Shown here: piece after piece, positions 4,716 to 5,313 of the stretch | Layout of the letters: every line of letters starts with the position of its first letter | How positions within the stretch are numbered: position 1 is the first letter of the stretch | Origin: Acidobacteriota bacterium | GTDB taxonomy: Bacteria > Acidobacteriota > Terriglobia > Terriglobales > Acidobacteriaceae | Direction of reading: 5' to 3' | DNA: 5,313 bases | Assembly (NCBI GenBank): GCA_021810735.1 | Contig: JAJZIF010000307.1 | Location: 1-5,313, forward strand | Translations under genes and position numbers: made by a program | The notes under the pieces: model-generated | Databases searched by the model: none | What the model saw: only the letters and a program-made list of their open reading frames with translations | Told to the model about the DNA's origin: nothing

Positions 4716-5313
4716 ATGTCTTCGATGGACCATCAAAAGGCGATGCAATTAATGGCGGTCGAAAAGTATCTACTGAATGAGCTGCCCGCTCAATTGCGCG
4801 ACGACTTCGAGGAGCACTATTTCGACTGTCCAGAGTGCGCGGCGGACCTTCGCGCAACCGCAGCATTTCTGGATGCGACGAAGGCGGAGTTGAAAGCCAA
4901 TTCTTCTTCCAGGACTTCGCAGGCTAAGGTCACAAAGCGGCGCTTCACATTGCTTTGGAAGCCCGCGCTCGTTATGCCTCTGTTAGCTGCATCACTGCTC
5001 GTCATTGCGTATCAGAATGTCGTGGTCTATCCGCGCTTGACCCGTCAAATTTCTCAATCCAGCGCCCCGGAGATTTTGCCGTCCCTCTCTCTCGTCGGCG
5101 GCAACAGCCGTGGCGGCCAAGTGCCTTCCCTTACTGTAGGTACTTCGCAGCCATTTTTGCTATTTTTGGATATCCCCACGCAAGACCGATTTTCGACCTA
5201 CACGTGCTCCCTGTATTCCCCATCAGGAAAACTTACCTGGCATGTTGAGGTTTCTTCCCAACAGGCCAAAGACACGATCTCCATCCGCATCCCAGCGGTC
5301 GATAGGATGGATG
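4716..5313 (+). CDS. Transmembrane zinc-finger anti-sigma factor, C-terminus cut by window edge
   Basis: The frame is open for 199 codons from the ATG at 4716 to the right edge. A GGGAG (4707-4711) is only 4 nt from this ATG and 13 nt from a second one at 4725 (MDHQKAM), so either may be the start. The N-terminal domain (about 10-60) contains H34-x3-C38-x2-C41 in EEHYFDCPECAADLR, the zinc-binding motif of ZAS/zf-HC2 anti-sigma domains, which clamp the partner sigma factor in the cytoplasm. A basic stretch (71-76) precedes one membrane helix (about 79-99). The remainder (from about 105) should lie outside the membrane: a Ser/Pro/Gly-rich linker (113-138), then a strand-rich domain (about 139 onward, with FLLFLDIP, 147-154, and TYTCSLYSPSGK, 161-172) that may sense a signal or bind a partner. 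It follows the sigma gene by 48 nt, which strongly suggests a cognate pair. Confidence 0.88.
   Translation, partial: MSSMDHQKAMQLMAVEKYLLNELPAQLRDDFEEHYFDCPECAADLRATAAFLDATKAELKANSSSRTSQAKVTKRRFTLLWKPALVMPLLAASLLVIAYQNVVVYPRLTRQISQSSAPEILPSLSLVGGNSRGGQVPSLTVGTSQPFLLFLDIPTQDRFSTYTCSLYSPSGKLTWHVEVSSQQAKDTISIRIPAVDRMD

Overview
The window looks like bacterial chromosome from a moderately GC-rich organism. The best taxonomic hint is the pair at the right end: an ECF-type sigma factor followed by a short zinc-finger anti-sigma factor with one membrane helix. From memory, its wording around the ELP and HYFDCPEC stretches is typical of Acidobacteria of the Solibacter/Bryobacter type. That assignment is inference, and no rRNA or tRNA gene is present to support it.

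Left part (1-3198, minus strand): four tightly packed genes read right to left as one probable operon. The order is a 274-aa protein, a 303-aa protein joined by an ATGA overlap, a 255-aa beta-repeat protein after a 2-nt gap, and a protein of more than 226 aa after a 17-nt gap that runs off the left edge. The first two have alternating hydrophobic strand patterns and similar C-terminal strands, and may be lipid-binding TULIP-like (P47/BPI-type) proteins. The fourth resembles ABBA-type aromatic prenyltransferases of the DMATS kind. The 255-aa protein appears to consist of two copies of a two-part beta unit and ends in a poly-lysine tail. None of the first three has an evident signal peptide. A speculative reading is that the prenyltransferase-like enzyme makes a hydrophobic product and the TULIP-like proteins bind or carry it.

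Middle (3199-4088): about 890 bp with no recognisable gene. It holds three unrecognised plus-strand open frames, divergent from the operon: 3218-3502, 3549-3905, and a 32-codon frame at 3902-4000 that overlaps the second by ATGA. It also holds a perfect 18-bp palindrome at 3440-3457. Operon promoters should lie here, but none could be called with confidence.

Right part (4089-5313, plus strand): the ECF sigma factor gene (GTG start with a good Shine-Dalgarno) and, 48 nt later, the anti-sigma factor gene, cut by the window edge. They probably form a transmembrane signalling pair. Nothing in the sequence proves that they control the divergent operon.

Most notable are the unusual gene combination and a dnaX-like A AAA AAG slippery site at the end of the 255-aa gene. 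A -1 shift there would lead, without a stop, in frame into the prenyltransferase-like gene.
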